Source: Siphonodentalium dalli
Taxonomy: Eukaryota > Mollusca > Scaphopoda > Gadilida > Siphonodentaliidae
Direction of reading: 5' to 3'
Assembly: GCA_032622095.1 (NCBI GenBank)
Contig: CP136069.1
Location: 125,071,450-125,135,449 of the forward strand
Length of the DNA: 64,000 nucleotides
A program made the position numbers and the translations under genes. The notes under the pieces were generated by a model. That model saw only the letters and a program-made list of their open reading frames with translations. It searched no databases and was not told the origin of the DNA. The stretch's first letter is position 1; every line of letters starts with the position of its first letter. This document shows, piece by piece, positions 1 through 10,468 of the stretch.

Positions 1-1186
1 ATCTGTTCATTTCTCATGAACGTTTCTCTTTATGCTATTGCGAACGACAACACGCAGTTGCCTAATTTCGTGCACTACGCATGTGTTTTCCAATTTTCGC
101 AATTTAGTTTTACAATTGTTCAACAATCTTTTATTCTACAACACTGTCTTATTAATGACAGTCGTCCGTTGGTGGATAATTTCATTAACCAATATTTCAA
201 TTTTGTTTTATTTACGAGAATCACTTCGAACAAATATCGTTTTTGTTTGCATAAAACAAGAGATAACAACCGATGCTCTTTCGAGTCATTCGCCGAGATC
301 CGAGTTCTCGTCGGGATTTTTTAACACTGCACGGATGCAATATTGTGTTGGCGTCTACACTAAGCTCCAGTTTGGAGTTTGGTCCCTGACAAAATCCTAT
401 CCAAATGTATTGGAAGTAATAATTTACAATATTTTACATTACAATATTTTATAATAATTTTCCTCACAGATGCTAGATAAAATAGCCACAGTGTGGCTTG
501 CCTCTTCTCTCTACATTGAACATACGTCTCAATGCTTTTACGATGAAAACTTCGTAATTTTTTTTTCCCTCCGACTGGTAGGGGTGCCACGATTGATCAT
601 ATAATCGTTGATACAGCCGATATTCAATTACCACTTTCGGCGGCGATTACTCTGAGTTCTTTATTTCGGATGTCGAAAAGTACCGGACATATTTGGATAC
701 CCTGTTTTACAGTTTAATATCCAACGGACAGGTTAACAATCGTTGATCATGCAAAGATTTTTGTAACGCATTGTGCTCATTACTAATTACCGGCTTTCCT
801 TCCCACGAGACAGTAACGTTTGCTCTCGCACCCGTATGCACTCGCAATGTTCTATTCATGGGTGTTCACAATTTGCACTTGTCCACCTGGTCACAATCAA
901 TATTAAAATATGTGAAGATATATTTAGCACATTTCCCATCTCCGTTAATTTATGGGCATGTGAAAGTGTCAGTGGACTTGGGTATATCACACAATGACCT
1001 TTGATTTGAGATAACCCCAACTTACAATTATATTACCGGTGCAATTACACCCTTCTAATCAACGAAACTGTAATTTTTGTCATGGGAAGGACTGTCTCGG
1101 TGGTTTCTGATACAAATTATGCACATGTGAATATTATGCACTACTTCCTCTGTCCTTGCTATTAGATACGCTTCATCGATTCTAAT
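1..1186. other. No gene recognised
   Basis: AT-rich sequence with only short, overlapping open frames on both strands. None reads like a known protein or has a convincing splice context. I see no repeat copy shared with the rest of the window. Confidence 0.4.
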
Positions 1187-1958
1187 CTAGTATTGACTAT
1201 CGATTATCAAGTTCAATGATCGTGGCACCTCTGCTGACGTGGCACCTTCTCTTGCATTCTCCATTAACTTGGAGACTCCGCTGGAGTTGGTTGGTGGACA
1301 TGCCTCCTCCCTCAGGGTCGCGGCGTCCATAGCCCCCACAGAGAAGGGCAGCGATGGTGGTCCAAGCGCAGCTACCCTTGGTCCTGCCTCCGGTTCCGCC
1401 GGGTTCGTTCCGTCGCTGCACCAGCCGGCCACTTGCTACAGCTACCACATCAGTGGTCCGTTTAGCTGGCAAGCCCCGGTGCCCTCGGCACATTGCCTGC
1501 CTATGCAGTTCAATGTGTCAACTGCCACTGCTTCCACTCCAGGGGATTTGACCGCACGGGTTCTGACCTGTCCTCCATTCGTCAAAGTCTTTTCCGGCAT
1601 CCGTCCCTCCCGGTTTTGGGTGGGTATGTATCCCTATTATTCACCTGTGTTCTTTCCTCCACCAGTGTGGCCTTGCTTCGTGCAGTTTCTGGCCTCTTTT
1701 GGGCTCCTAGGCCAGAACTTAGACTTAGTTTCCTTTCCGAGGCTTTGGAATTTTTGCCTCATCAAACATGGTGACCTGGTCGGGATACTTGCCCCTTTCC
1801 CCCCATCTCTGGACGGACGGTGCTGTTCAGAGACGAGGACGTGCTGTCGCAACATCCCCTGGATTTGGCAGCGTTTGATGCGTGTCCGAGTTCGCCATGC
1901 CCATCCGAGAGTGCCTTCCATGAGGGTCATTTCGGATGGGTCAGTCCTTCGGTCTTAG
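1187..1958. repeat. GC-rich relic block related to the block at 10540-11170
   Basis: This block is much richer in G and C than its flanks and stays open for about 240 codons on the plus strand. Its start (about 1255-1335) aligns with 10550-10625: both share the order gagactccgctggagt / gagcctccgctggagt, then gacatgcctcctcc, then ggtcgcggc. On the minus strand the shared part reads as a peptide with an EEACP-x-T-x-SSG core in both loci, so minus may be the original coding strand. I do not recognise the family. It is probably a decayed dispersed repeat, followed by the 22-bp minisatellite that also neighbours the second copy. Confidence 0.4.
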
Positions 1959-1984
1959 GATAACACTTGCGCACAATTTTGCAT

Positions 1985-2170
1985 GCATTGAGTGAAATTT
2001 CATTGAAATAACAGTAAAAAATTTAGTCAAAATTCAGTGAAATTTCACCAAAATTTCAGTGAAATTTCACCAAAATTTCAGTGAAATTTCACCAAAATAA
2101 CAGTAAAATATTTAATCAAAATTTCTCCAATTTTTTACTGAAATTTTACCAAAATAACACTATTAAACAG
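1985..2170. repeat. 22-bp minisatellite with GTGAAATTTCAC core
   Basis: About five imperfect tandem units of a 22-bp motif (cagtgaaatttcaccaaaat and variants). The core GTGAAATTTCAC is self-complementary. A related tract lies at 10363-10465, beside the related GC-rich block. Confidence 0.75.
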
Positions 2171-2478
2171 TAAAATGGTTCCATCATTTCTTGTACTATA
2201 CTGTTCTGTATCGCATGTCAAATTTTCAACCCTATATAGAGCTGAGATATCCAGTTCGATTTTACTGTATGACGTCGATCTTTGTATATGCTGGCCCGCA
2301 TTGGTCAGTGAGATGGAACAAGGATATATGAAATGTAAATATATTTATTATTTATTGACTGTCCAAACATTGAGTCAAGTCTAAAGTTTGATGTCCTCAC
2401 ACACAAAGAATCTATGTGCACAACTGTACGTGCTACAGTGATCTTGCAAAACCTTGCTTCCGCGCGATCCGTAATTTG
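2171..2478. other. No feature recognised
   Basis: AT-rich spacer between the 22-bp minisatellite and a possible minus-strand exon. Only a 69-codon plus-strand open frame is present, and it has no recognisable content. Confidence 0.3.
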
Positions 2479-2787
2479 TTAGCTTATTGCAAATAACACA
2501 TATTCACTTTCCAGAAACGGCAACTTTTTCAAAAAATCACTGAGAATGTAATCTTTTTCTTTACCATCTTTATGACGAATTTTGACCGGCTTTTGAAACC
2601 AGGCAAATGAAAATTTATTCTTAACTCCAACGTCGTCGTATCGATCGCCTTCTTTCACAATTGAATTCATAACAATCACTTTTAAAACTTCTAATTTCTT
2701 TTGAAAGAGATCGCGAACCGTGAAACTCTTTTGTTCAAAACAAAAGAATGATCGCGGCAAAAAATATCCCGAAGTCCGTCGAGTCAA
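2479..2787 (-). CDS. Unrecognised minus-strand open frame, possible exon
   Basis: A 102-codon frame whose second half looks protein-like: charged, with regular hydrophobic spacing, including FSFAWFQKPVKIRHKDG and ILSDFLKKLPFLESEY, then a stop. The first 20 or so residues look less convincing. If it is a real terminal exon, the acceptor could lie near 2735-2745 after a T-rich stretch on the minus strand. No domain is recognised. No neighbouring exon was found upstream on the minus strand, where the 6.6-kb repeat element begins. It may also be a transposon fragment or a chance open frame. Confidence 0.22.
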   Translation of the reverse strand: MTRRTSGYFLPRSFFCFEQKSFTVRDLFQKKLEVLKVIVMNSIVKEGDRYDDVGVKNKFSFAWFQKPVKIRHKDGKEKDYILSDFLKKLPFLESEYVLFAIS

Positions 2788-3140
2788 CGAATATCATTGG
2801 CATGATGTCGAGCGTCGACACCAAAGGAAGCGAATCGAGCCAATGAGAAGCTACGTATTAAACCGGCATGGTGGAACCGGTGTTGCCGAAAAAAACAACC
2901 GGTGTCGCTTTGAATGACCGGACAATTTATGTCGGCCGACTGAGATCGTCGCGAATAAAAAAAACATGCCCTTTGAAGTTTTGTATTTGAATAGACACAT
3001 CGCGGCTTTTCACATTTCACACATAATATAACATCACAAACTTTGTTGGCACAGAGTAATTTTCTGTTCACAGTGTCTTTCTTAGAACAGTCAGCTATTA
3101 TTAGTGATGAGGGACGCTCTGAATCAGGTGTTTCTTTACC

Positions 3141-3166
3141 GTACAGTACAAGGCCCGTGGTTTTTT
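3141..3166 (+). repeat. Left 26-bp terminal inverted repeat
   Basis: Matches the reverse complement of 9716-9741 at 25 of 26 positions; the only difference is C versus T at the ninth base. It contains the palindrome GTACAGTAC-like start and a GGCCCGTGG core. Confidence 0.7.
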
Positions 3167-3532
3167 CAAAACCACGCGTGGCCAACATTTTAACACGAAA
3201 AAAACACGGAAAAATCGCGCGTGGTCTTAGCGTGGTCAACTTCAGAAAAATGGCCAGCGTGTTCAAAAACGGTTTGAACACGGCGTGTACATGCCGTGGT
3301 CACCCGAGTTCACGCCGCGGTCATCCGTGTTGATGTCGTGTTCTTAGCGTGATCAATTACGGCAAAATGGCCAGCGTGTTCAAAAACGGTCTGAACACGG
3401 CGTGTACATGCCGTGGTCATCTGAGTGCACGCCGTGGTCATCCGTGTTGAAGTCGTGTTCATGCCGTGTTAATAGCGTGGTCAGCCGTGTTTACGGCGTG
3501 GTCTGCACCCCAATGCAGAGCGGCACCTACTC
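3167..3532 (+). repeat. Left CGTG-phased subterminal tract
   Basis: Dense degenerate repeats of the form cgtggtca / cgtgttca / cgtgatca. In the best part, CGTG starts at 3433, 3443, 3454, 3465, 3476, 3486 and 3497. The steps are 10, 11, 11, 11, 10 and 11, matching one DNA helical turn. A related tract is at 3970-4050 and another lies at the right end. Confidence 0.7.
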
Positions 3533-3701
3533 TTTTCAGGGACAGTGCGGGAGGTGTGAATAATCCGCGACATCAAAGAGTTGCCGCAGTATTACTTGCG
3601 GTAGGATTTTTTTCGGGTATATTTGGCCCGGATTGACTTCGTCAGTGAATAAAGAATTGTCAGATAAAATCTTTTATAATAAAAAACAATTTCATAAATT
3701 G

Positions 3702-3744
<43 letters not shown>

Positions 3745-3958
3745 TATTTGTTTATCTGTGTCTATGGCCTTTATATCCGTGTCATGTTTTGTTGTCGCAT
3801 TTTATTTTAGTTGGCATTAATATTTTCTTGTGTTTGTTCATATTACATGTACGCAAATGGTTTCGGTAGTTTGTGCGGCGATATCGTGTTCTAACAAATG
3901 GCAGAAAAATTGGATATAACATTACAAAAATTCATAAGTTAAAGACATATTATGCACT
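3421..3958 (+). repeat. 538-bp tandem duplication, unit 1
   Basis: Begins in the CGTG tract and runs through a conserved non-coding stretch (tgcagagNggcacctactcttttcaggg is a landmark near 3515) to the TA microsatellite and beyond. It is repeated at 3959-4477 with about 90 percent identity by eye. Unit 1 carries the longer (TA)n run. Confidence 0.8.
3704..3741 (+). repeat. (TA)n microsatellite
   Basis: About 19 TA dinucleotides inside unit 1. Unit 2 has only a short TATATA at the matching place, so the tract expanded or contracted after duplication. Confidence 0.95.
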
Positions 3959-4477
3959 CTGAGTGTACTCCGTGGTCATCCGTGTTGAAGTCGTGTTCAT
4001 GCCGTGGTCATCCGTGTTAATAGCGTGGTCAGCAGTGTTTACCCCGTGGTCTGCATCCCATTGCAGAGAGGCACCTACTCTTTTCAGGGACAGAGCGGGA
4101 GGTGTGAATACTCCGCGACATCAAAGAGTTGCCGCAGGATTACTTGCGGTAGGCTTTTTTAGGGTATATTTGGCCCGGATTTATTTCGTCAATGAATAAA
4201 GAATTGTCAGATAAAATCTTTTATAATAAAAAACAATTTCATATATTGAAGTATATATGCATATTTGTTTATCTGTGTCTATGGCCTTTATATCCGTGTC
4301 ATGTTTTGTTGTCGCATTTTATTTTAGTTTTGGCATTACTATTTTCTTGTGTTTGTTCATATTACATGTACGCAAATGGTTTCGGTAGTTTGTGCGGCGA
4401 TATCGTGTTCTAACAAACGGCTGAAAAATTGGATATAACATTACAAAAGTTCATAAGTTAAAGACATATAATGCACT
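3959..4477 (+). repeat. 538-bp tandem duplication, unit 2
   Basis: Second, slightly shorter copy of 3421-3958, starting at the matching ctgagtg and ending at the matching atgcact. It is shorter mainly because the TA run is reduced. Confidence 0.8.
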
Positions 4478-4690
4478 TGTTCGGGCGCGTGAAATTGTTT
4501 AGTTAGTATGCAGGCGCTATGCCAACTCGGGGAATGTAGAATTCTACTAACATTGCCAAAAATCTCAAACAAATCGTCGTACCACATCATAAAAAACATC
4601 GTCGGAACTACGCTCAATTGTAAAAATGTACTTCCCGATTCGGGAGGCAACTATCGGCGGTAAATTAACACAAACGATTTCGCCATCGGG
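4478..4690. repeat. Dispersed repeat, copy 1
   Basis: Shares ordered landmarks with 11605-11790: gttagtatgc-gg-gctat, then a ctacgctca segment, a run of A/T and a cttc-gatt-ggga segment. The copies are clearly diverged. No function recognised. Confidence 0.45.
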
Positions 4691-5042
4691 GGGTCACTGT
4701 ATTTAATGAATATATATGAATTACGGTGTGTTTTGTCAATTTGGATATAATATTTGTAAAAATAACTACTTTCAGCAAGATTATTCTACATTTCTATTTG
4801 ATCAGCCTACCAGAGTGTTTCACATCACTTTAAAATTTCGAATTTAATGTTCAAAACGTAACTAAAGTTTTAAATTTTAATTTAATGTTCAATATTCTCA
4901 TTATAATATTTGGACTCCATACATGTATATCAAATAGTAAACGGTTACATGTACACAGAACAATTGACCCGAGAATTGGGCAAATACAAACCGCAAACAT
5001 GTTACTTTATTAATTTTAGATATTGAGCATCTCAGATGAGTT
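4691..5042. other. No feature recognised
   Basis: AT-rich interior of the 6.6-kb element, with no open frame or repeat of note. Confidence 0.3.
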
Positions 5043-5156
5043 TCTATTTTATATGGAATTTATCAACCAAGTTTACTAAATTCGATTTGAACCGATTTTT
5101 ACCGAGGCTCAAATAAAATTTTGTGGACGAGGTTGATAAATTACGTATAAAATAGA
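5043..5156. repeat. Small foldback repeat
   Basis: The first and last 26 bases are inverted copies with three mismatches: tctattttatatgg-aatttatcaacc facing ggttgataaatt-acgtataaaataga. The loop is about 60 bp. It could be a tiny MITE. Confidence 0.65.
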
Positions 5157-6146
5157 TCGAGTGCGAGATACCTTTTATCACATGATCAAATAAACGCAAA
5201 ATATTCATCGAAAACAACAATAATAAACTGCAGCGATCGCACGTCATTTAAAGAATGGTGTGATGTCATCACACGCACTGATATTACACGTGTGTCTTAT
5301 CGATAATTACTAAACTGGTTTTATGGGCTAATTATGTGATAAATTGTGACATTAGCTGTACGTGGCATATCCATATTCATAGTAATAACAAATTAATTGT
5401 TGTTGATGACTGTAAAAAATGTTATTCAAATAAACATCAAATGTTTTATTCAGTTTGTTGTCATTATGACATCCCACTCTACATAACAGTTCCAATGCAC
5501 CCATGTTGGCGAGATATTTCAGTAATATATATTTCACACGGATTCATTAAAAAAATTACGTTAAGGTACAAATGTCTGGTAATTTTCTTTTATAAACGCC
5601 GATTACGCGCGCACTGACCAGCTTGTGTAAATGTGTCTCTCATAACCCACATCTACTTCTCACCTACCCTAAATCGAGCGGGAGTACGTGTTTCGCATAG
5701 AATATAATGTTTCAATAATATTGCAAGTAAAATGAGTCTGATTCATTTGATGCGTACAATAACATCAATTCGATCACATAATCAATCTTAAATAATTCCG
5801 TCATTTGATATTATGGAATTATTCGTGAATTGACATCACAGATAATATTCGTGTCGTCGAGGATTGATATATTGGAAACAGACAGTTAAAACCCGAGTGT
5901 TTATAAGGAACTTCCTGATAATATTTTGCGTGTGGTACAGTAAAACAAAAACTGTCTTGTAAATAAAACGAGAAAAATAAAACAATGAACTACCGGTAAA
6001 ACATAAACAATAATTTGTTGGTATTCCGCATGTCCCACATCAACACCCAGGTAAACTAAACAAAGTTCATGTGTAAATATTTTCGATCTGATAACGGACT
6101 CGGATATCCACAGAAACGCTTTTGAAATTGACAAAATATTCGCCAT
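5157..6146. other. No feature recognised
   Basis: AT-rich, with several short open frames on both strands up to about 93 codons. None has a recognisable domain or splice context. Confidence 0.3.
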
Positions 6147-6880
6147 GCCATGCTTGTAACGACCGATTATCATTTTGAATATTTTATTCGTTTAATATAT
6201 ATAAAACATAATCACATATTTCTGTAAACAAAATATTGCAGTAAAATCAAAATTTAAAATAGGGACCTTTTGAGCTGAAGCCCTCTGCGCTGGTTAAGGA
6301 TATCGATTATAAATGTAACGAATTATATCAGGTCAGAATATATTATTCTTTTAACACATATTAAATATTCATAAGTTCGTGTAAATATATTGGAGTAAAA
6401 TAAGTTGAAAGTTTCTGATCCGACACAACGTTCGAATGTTTGTTTAAAACTAAACGGACATTGATACCAGACAAATTCTAAATTGAAACTAAATTAACAT
6501 TTATCAAAGGTCCCGTCAAGATATTTTCGATCTATCAACAGGAAGATGTAAATCTATAAGATTCAATAAATATATATAGTGATTGTAGTCATATGTACCT
6601 GTCAAAATATTTTAGTTATTTAGTATTAAGTTAGCACCCTTCTTGAAATAATGCACGTGTATCGGTACCATTCCGACTCCCATATATAAGTTATTTTTAT
6701 GAATAATCGCGGTGTGGTGGTGTCTTTAATTTTCACAATCGACGGGTTGAATTTCAATGAAATTTCCGTTAAATAAAATGGTGCTGCTCATTTGCCAATT
6801 TGAGCACCAATTTCAAGAATATAATTTGGACTATGGAGGTGATAATTAATTACGTAACGCACACACCACGAGCTCCTCCT
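6147..6880 (+). repeat. ~730-bp dispersed repeat, copy a
   Basis: Begins gccatgcttgtaacgacc and ends near cgagctcc. The same sequence recurs at 8010-8780 with about 90 percent identity by eye, and its 3' half recurs at 8922-9368. All three end in a conserved segment (ggaggtgataattaattacg). No open frame is shared among the copies. Confidence 0.75.
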
Positions 6881-8009
6881 CCAATATAAATATATATTTC
6901 ATTGTACGCGCGGGTGGTTTCGATGCCACATACCCAATGCACAGGCGGGGAACCCTTCTTGGTACGACCGAATCTGACATCGAATGATTTAATTTAATTC
7001 AAATGTCCATATCTCATATAAAAAAAATCGGCGGTTTCTTGAGCACTGACTTCAACCATCGCCGCTTTTTAAAATGCATAGCAGGAAATGGCACCCTTTT
7101 GATAATCTCTAAACAATGGCTTGATTAGCCCATTGTCTCATTTTTGTCCGTCCGTTATTAATTTCCGGGTGCCTGCGGAATATATAATTACAGTGATAAC
7201 TGAACAGGGCTACATGCATTGCATGATTTGTACACAACATAGACTCCACGTCCTACGCCCATACATGCATGATGCATTGCACATCGGAGAGACAATTTCA
7301 CACAGAGTTTGCGGATATGGGACATCGGTTACAGAGTACAGTTTCTAATCGCGGGATACGGACGATTGCACTACAGTGATAACAAGTGGAGAATTTGTTT
7401 TGTACAGGGGCAGTATGGCCAGGATTGGTCGTCTTCCTACTGATCTTGTTTTAGTTACCGTTATAGTTGTATTGATATATATAACTTTCAAAAAAATTAA
7501 TTTTAATTTTAGTTTCTTTATTGAATTTACAAGGACTATTTCATTTGCATTGGTGAAAAATCATTTTCAAAAATTTTAATTTAAATTAAAAAAACTAAAT
7601 TTTGCAATACCACACTAAGCCCCAACACGAACCTTATCTACACTATTTGTCTAAGTGTACTTAATTTAGCTGACCTCTTTGTTTTCGATGGTGTCCGCAT
7701 GGTGTTATATCATAATGCTAGGAAGAAGCCAATGCGTTTTCAAAACACTGGTGTTTCATAATCAGCTGACCAACTAATCACTGGCCACTGTGTTTTAAAA
7801 GTTGAAACTTGAATTGACCCATACGTTAATTAATTTCAATAAAGTATATAAAAATAAATATTATCGTAAAACTTATGGGAGGGCACTTGACATGAGGTCG
7901 AATATACACACACGCAGGTTATGGTCATCAATAGCAGTAAATACCCTAACCCCACCACATCATGTTGGTTAACAAAACTGACAATAAATAAGTTTCCGTG
8001 GACTTAATT
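6881..8009. other. No gene recognised
   Basis: Spacer between two copies of the ~730-bp repeat. Short open frames of 75 and 67 codons (7121-7348 and 7376-7579) are not convincing. A TGCATGCA-rich stretch lies around 7210-7280. Confidence 0.3.
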
Positions 8010-8780
8010 GCCATGCTTGTAACGACCGATTATCAGTTTGAATATTATATTCGTTTAATATATATAAAACATAATCACATATTTCTGTAAACAAAATATT
8101 GCAGTAAAATCAAATTTAAAATAGGGACATTTTGAGCAGAAGCCCTCTGCGCTGGTTACGGATATCGATTATACATGTATGAAAGAATTAGCAAAACCAA
8201 GCCATCCATCCATCGAAATAGTTTCCATGTAACGAATTATATCAGGTCAGAATATATTATTCTTTTAACACATATTAAATATTCATATATTCGTGTAAAT
8301 ATATTGGAGTAAAATAAGTTGAAAGGTTCTGATCCGACACAACGTTCGAATGTTCGTTTAAAACTAAACGGACATTGATACCAGACAAATTATAAATTGA
8401 AAAGATATTTATCAAGATATTTTCGATCTAACAACAGGAAGATGTAAATCTATAAGATTCAATAAATATATATAGTCATATGTTATTGTCAAAATATTCG
8501 AGTTATTTAGTATTAAGTTAGCACCCTTCTTGAAATAATGCACGTGTATCGGTACCATTCCTACTCCCATATATAAGTTATTTTTATGAGTAATCGCGGT
8601 ATATTGGTATCTTTACTTTCTCTGGGCCAATTTTTACAATCGACGGGTTGAATTTCGATGAAATTTCCGTTAAATAAAATGATGCTGCTCATTTGCCAAT
8701 TTGAGCAGCAATTTCGAGAATATATTTTGGACTAGGGAGGTGATAATTAATTACGTAACGCACACCGCGAGCTCCGCCAC
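8010..8780 (+). repeat. ~730-bp dispersed repeat, copy b
   Basis: Direct repeat of 6147-6880 with small indels, including an extra segment near 8178-8229. It runs directly into a CGTG-phased tract at about 8815-8920, which copy a lacks. Confidence 0.75.
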
Positions 8781-8814
8781 CGCGGCGTGCCAAGCTCCGG
8801 CCGCCAGCGATGGC

Positions 8815-8920
8815 TCCGTGTTCAGCCATGTTCCTCCGTGTTCATGTCGCGGTCACCTGTATTATGGCCGTGGTCACCCGTGGTCATAGCGTGGATGTTC
8901 CGTGTTCAAACGTGATCAAG
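8815..8920 (+). repeat. Internal CGTG-phased tract
   Basis: Same cgtgttca / cgtggtca motifs as the two ends, and nearly identical to 9400-9510. It joins copy b to copy c of the ~730-bp repeat. Confidence 0.65.
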
Positions 8921-8921
8921 G

Positions 8922-9368
8922 TTTGTTTAAAACTAAACGGACATTGATACCAGAAACATTCTAAATTGAAACTAAATTGAACATTTATCAAAGGTCCCAT
9001 AAAGTTATTTTCGATCAGGACGATGTAAATCTATAAAATTCAATAAATATTTATAGTCATATGTTCCTGTCAAAATATTCGAGTTATTTAGTATTGAGTT
9101 AGCACTCTGCTTGAAATAATGCATGTGTATCGGTACAATTCCGCCTCCCATATATAAGTTATTTTTATGAGTAATCACGGTATATTGCAGATTGGTATCT
9201 TTACTTTTTCTGGGCCAATTTTCACAACCGACGGGTTGAATTTCGATGAAATTTCCGATAAATAAAATGGTGCTGCTCATTTGCCACTTTGAGCAGCAAT
9301 TTCGAGAATATATTTTGAACTAAGGAGGTGATAATTAATTACGTAACGGACACCGCGAGCTCCGCCAC
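8922..9368 (+). repeat. ~730-bp dispersed repeat, copy c (3' half only)
   Basis: Starts at tttgtttaaaactaaacgg, which corresponds to position 6437 in copy a. It continues to the shared end, so the 5' 290 bp are missing. Confidence 0.75.
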
Positions 9369-9394
9369 AGCGGCGTGTCAAGCTCCGGCCGCCA

Positions 9395-9715
9395 GCGATG
9401 TTTCCGTGTTCAGCCATGTTCCTCCGTGTTCATGTCGCGGTCACCTGTGTTATGGCCGTGTTCACCCGTGGTCATAGCGTGGATGTTCCGTGTTCAAACG
9501 TGATCATTTGGCCGTGGTCACCCGTTGATCGTACCGTGGTCATAGCGTGGATGTTCCGTGTTCAAACGTGATCAGAGCGTGTTCAAACGTGATCAGAGCG
9601 TGTTAAAAATCTGAACACGATTGAACACGTTTAACCAGACCGTGTTCTTAGCGAGTTCAGATTTTGAACACGGAAAAACCACGGAAGAATCGCGCGTGGT
9701 CTTCCGTGGATATGT
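9395..9715 (+). repeat. Right CGTG-phased subterminal tract
   Basis: CGTG or its one-base variants start at 9425, 9436, 9446, 9457, 9467, 9478, 9489 and 9499, again every 10 or 11 bp. Longer units containing cgtgttcaaacgtgatcag follow to about 9600. The tract ends beside the right terminal repeat. Confidence 0.7.
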
Positions 9716-9741
9716 AAAAAACCACGGGCCTTATACTGTAC
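9716..9741 (-). repeat. Right 26-bp terminal inverted repeat
   Basis: Reverse complement of 3141-3166 with one mismatch. Confidence 0.7.
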
Positions 9742-10143
9742 ACGTCAGAAAATGGCGAGTATTTGTCACTACCAATATCCGCTGACATTCACTCTCTATT
9801 TTTACCTGTATTTTACCAAATCCTCTCATTTGAGTAATTGAAAATTGCATTCGCACAAGATATATATAGTCTTTAATTGTGATAATATATGGACACGAAC
9901 TTACCGATAATGGAAAAATGTGGCCCATTGATAAATAAAAATTTCATATGCATGATTATAATATCCCTTTACTGGAAGCCATTCTCTGTATACTAAATAT
10001 ATACTGCATGCTGTTCACATTTGGGGGTCCATATTTCCATGTAGACACACTTCTTTAAGATAGAATTGAAAACACAATTTTATTCTTTTTTCTTTTGTCC
10101 ACCAAGACAATAATAAAACTATATAATGATGTATAATTAAAAA
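9742..10143. other. No feature recognised
   Basis: AT-rich flank of the 6.6-kb element, with only a 65-codon minus-strand open frame of no recognisable content. Confidence 0.3.
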
Positions 10144-10345
10144 TTTAAAACTAAAAAGTACTCAAAATCTCACTGAAAACTATTTGATCATTTTTTAGTG
10201 AAATTTTATATTTAAAACTGAAAAGTACTCAAAATCTCACTGAAAATTGTTTTATCATTTTTTAGTGAATTAATTTTATATTTAAAACTGAAAATTAGTA
10301 CTCAAAATCTCACTGAAAACTATTTTATCATTTGAGTGAAATTAA
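10144..10345 (+). repeat. Three ~67-bp tandem units
   Basis: Each unit contains ttaaaact-aaaa-gtactc, then aaaatctcactgaaaa, then an A/T stretch ending in tagtg or gagtg. Unit anchors fall near 10146, 10212 and 10282. Confidence 0.75.
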
Positions 10346-10362
10346 CTGGAAAAGTTAAAATA

Positions 10363-10465
10363 AATTTCAGTGAAATTTCACCGAAATTTCAGTGAAATTC
10401 ACCGAAATGGTGAAATAACAGGAAAATTTGTTAATTTCACTGAATTTCAGTGAAATTTCACTGAA
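10363..10465 (+). repeat. Second tract of the GTGAAATTTCAC minisatellite
   Basis: About four to five imperfect units of the 22-bp motif seen at 1985-2170, here with caccgaaat in place of caccaaaat. Confidence 0.7.
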
Positions 10466-10468
10466 ATT

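Larger units (their letters stand above)
3141..9741. mobile_element. 6.6-kb region bounded by 26-bp inverted repeats
   Basis: The two ends are inverted copies of a 26-bp sequence beginning GTACAGTA and ending GGCCCGTGGTTTTTT, with one mismatch. Just inside both ends are CGTG-rich tracts, and the sequence gaaRaatcgcgcgtggtctt occurs near both. The interior holds a tandem duplication, three partial copies of a ~730-bp repeat and a small foldback, but no long open frame. The shape (terminal inverted repeats, subterminal repeats, no coding) resembles a large non-autonomous DNA transposon. No target-site duplication is visible, so this could also be two related repeats that happen to face each other. 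Confidence 0.45.

Noticed and set aside
1239-1958. 239-codon plus-strand frame
   Set aside because: The GC-rich relic gives low-complexity Pro/Ser/Cys-rich translation on plus. It has no domain and no splice context, and its minus frames are equally open.
2784-3281. 165-codon minus-strand frame
   Set aside because: It spans the end of the 6.6-kb element and its CGTG tract, and the translation looks random.
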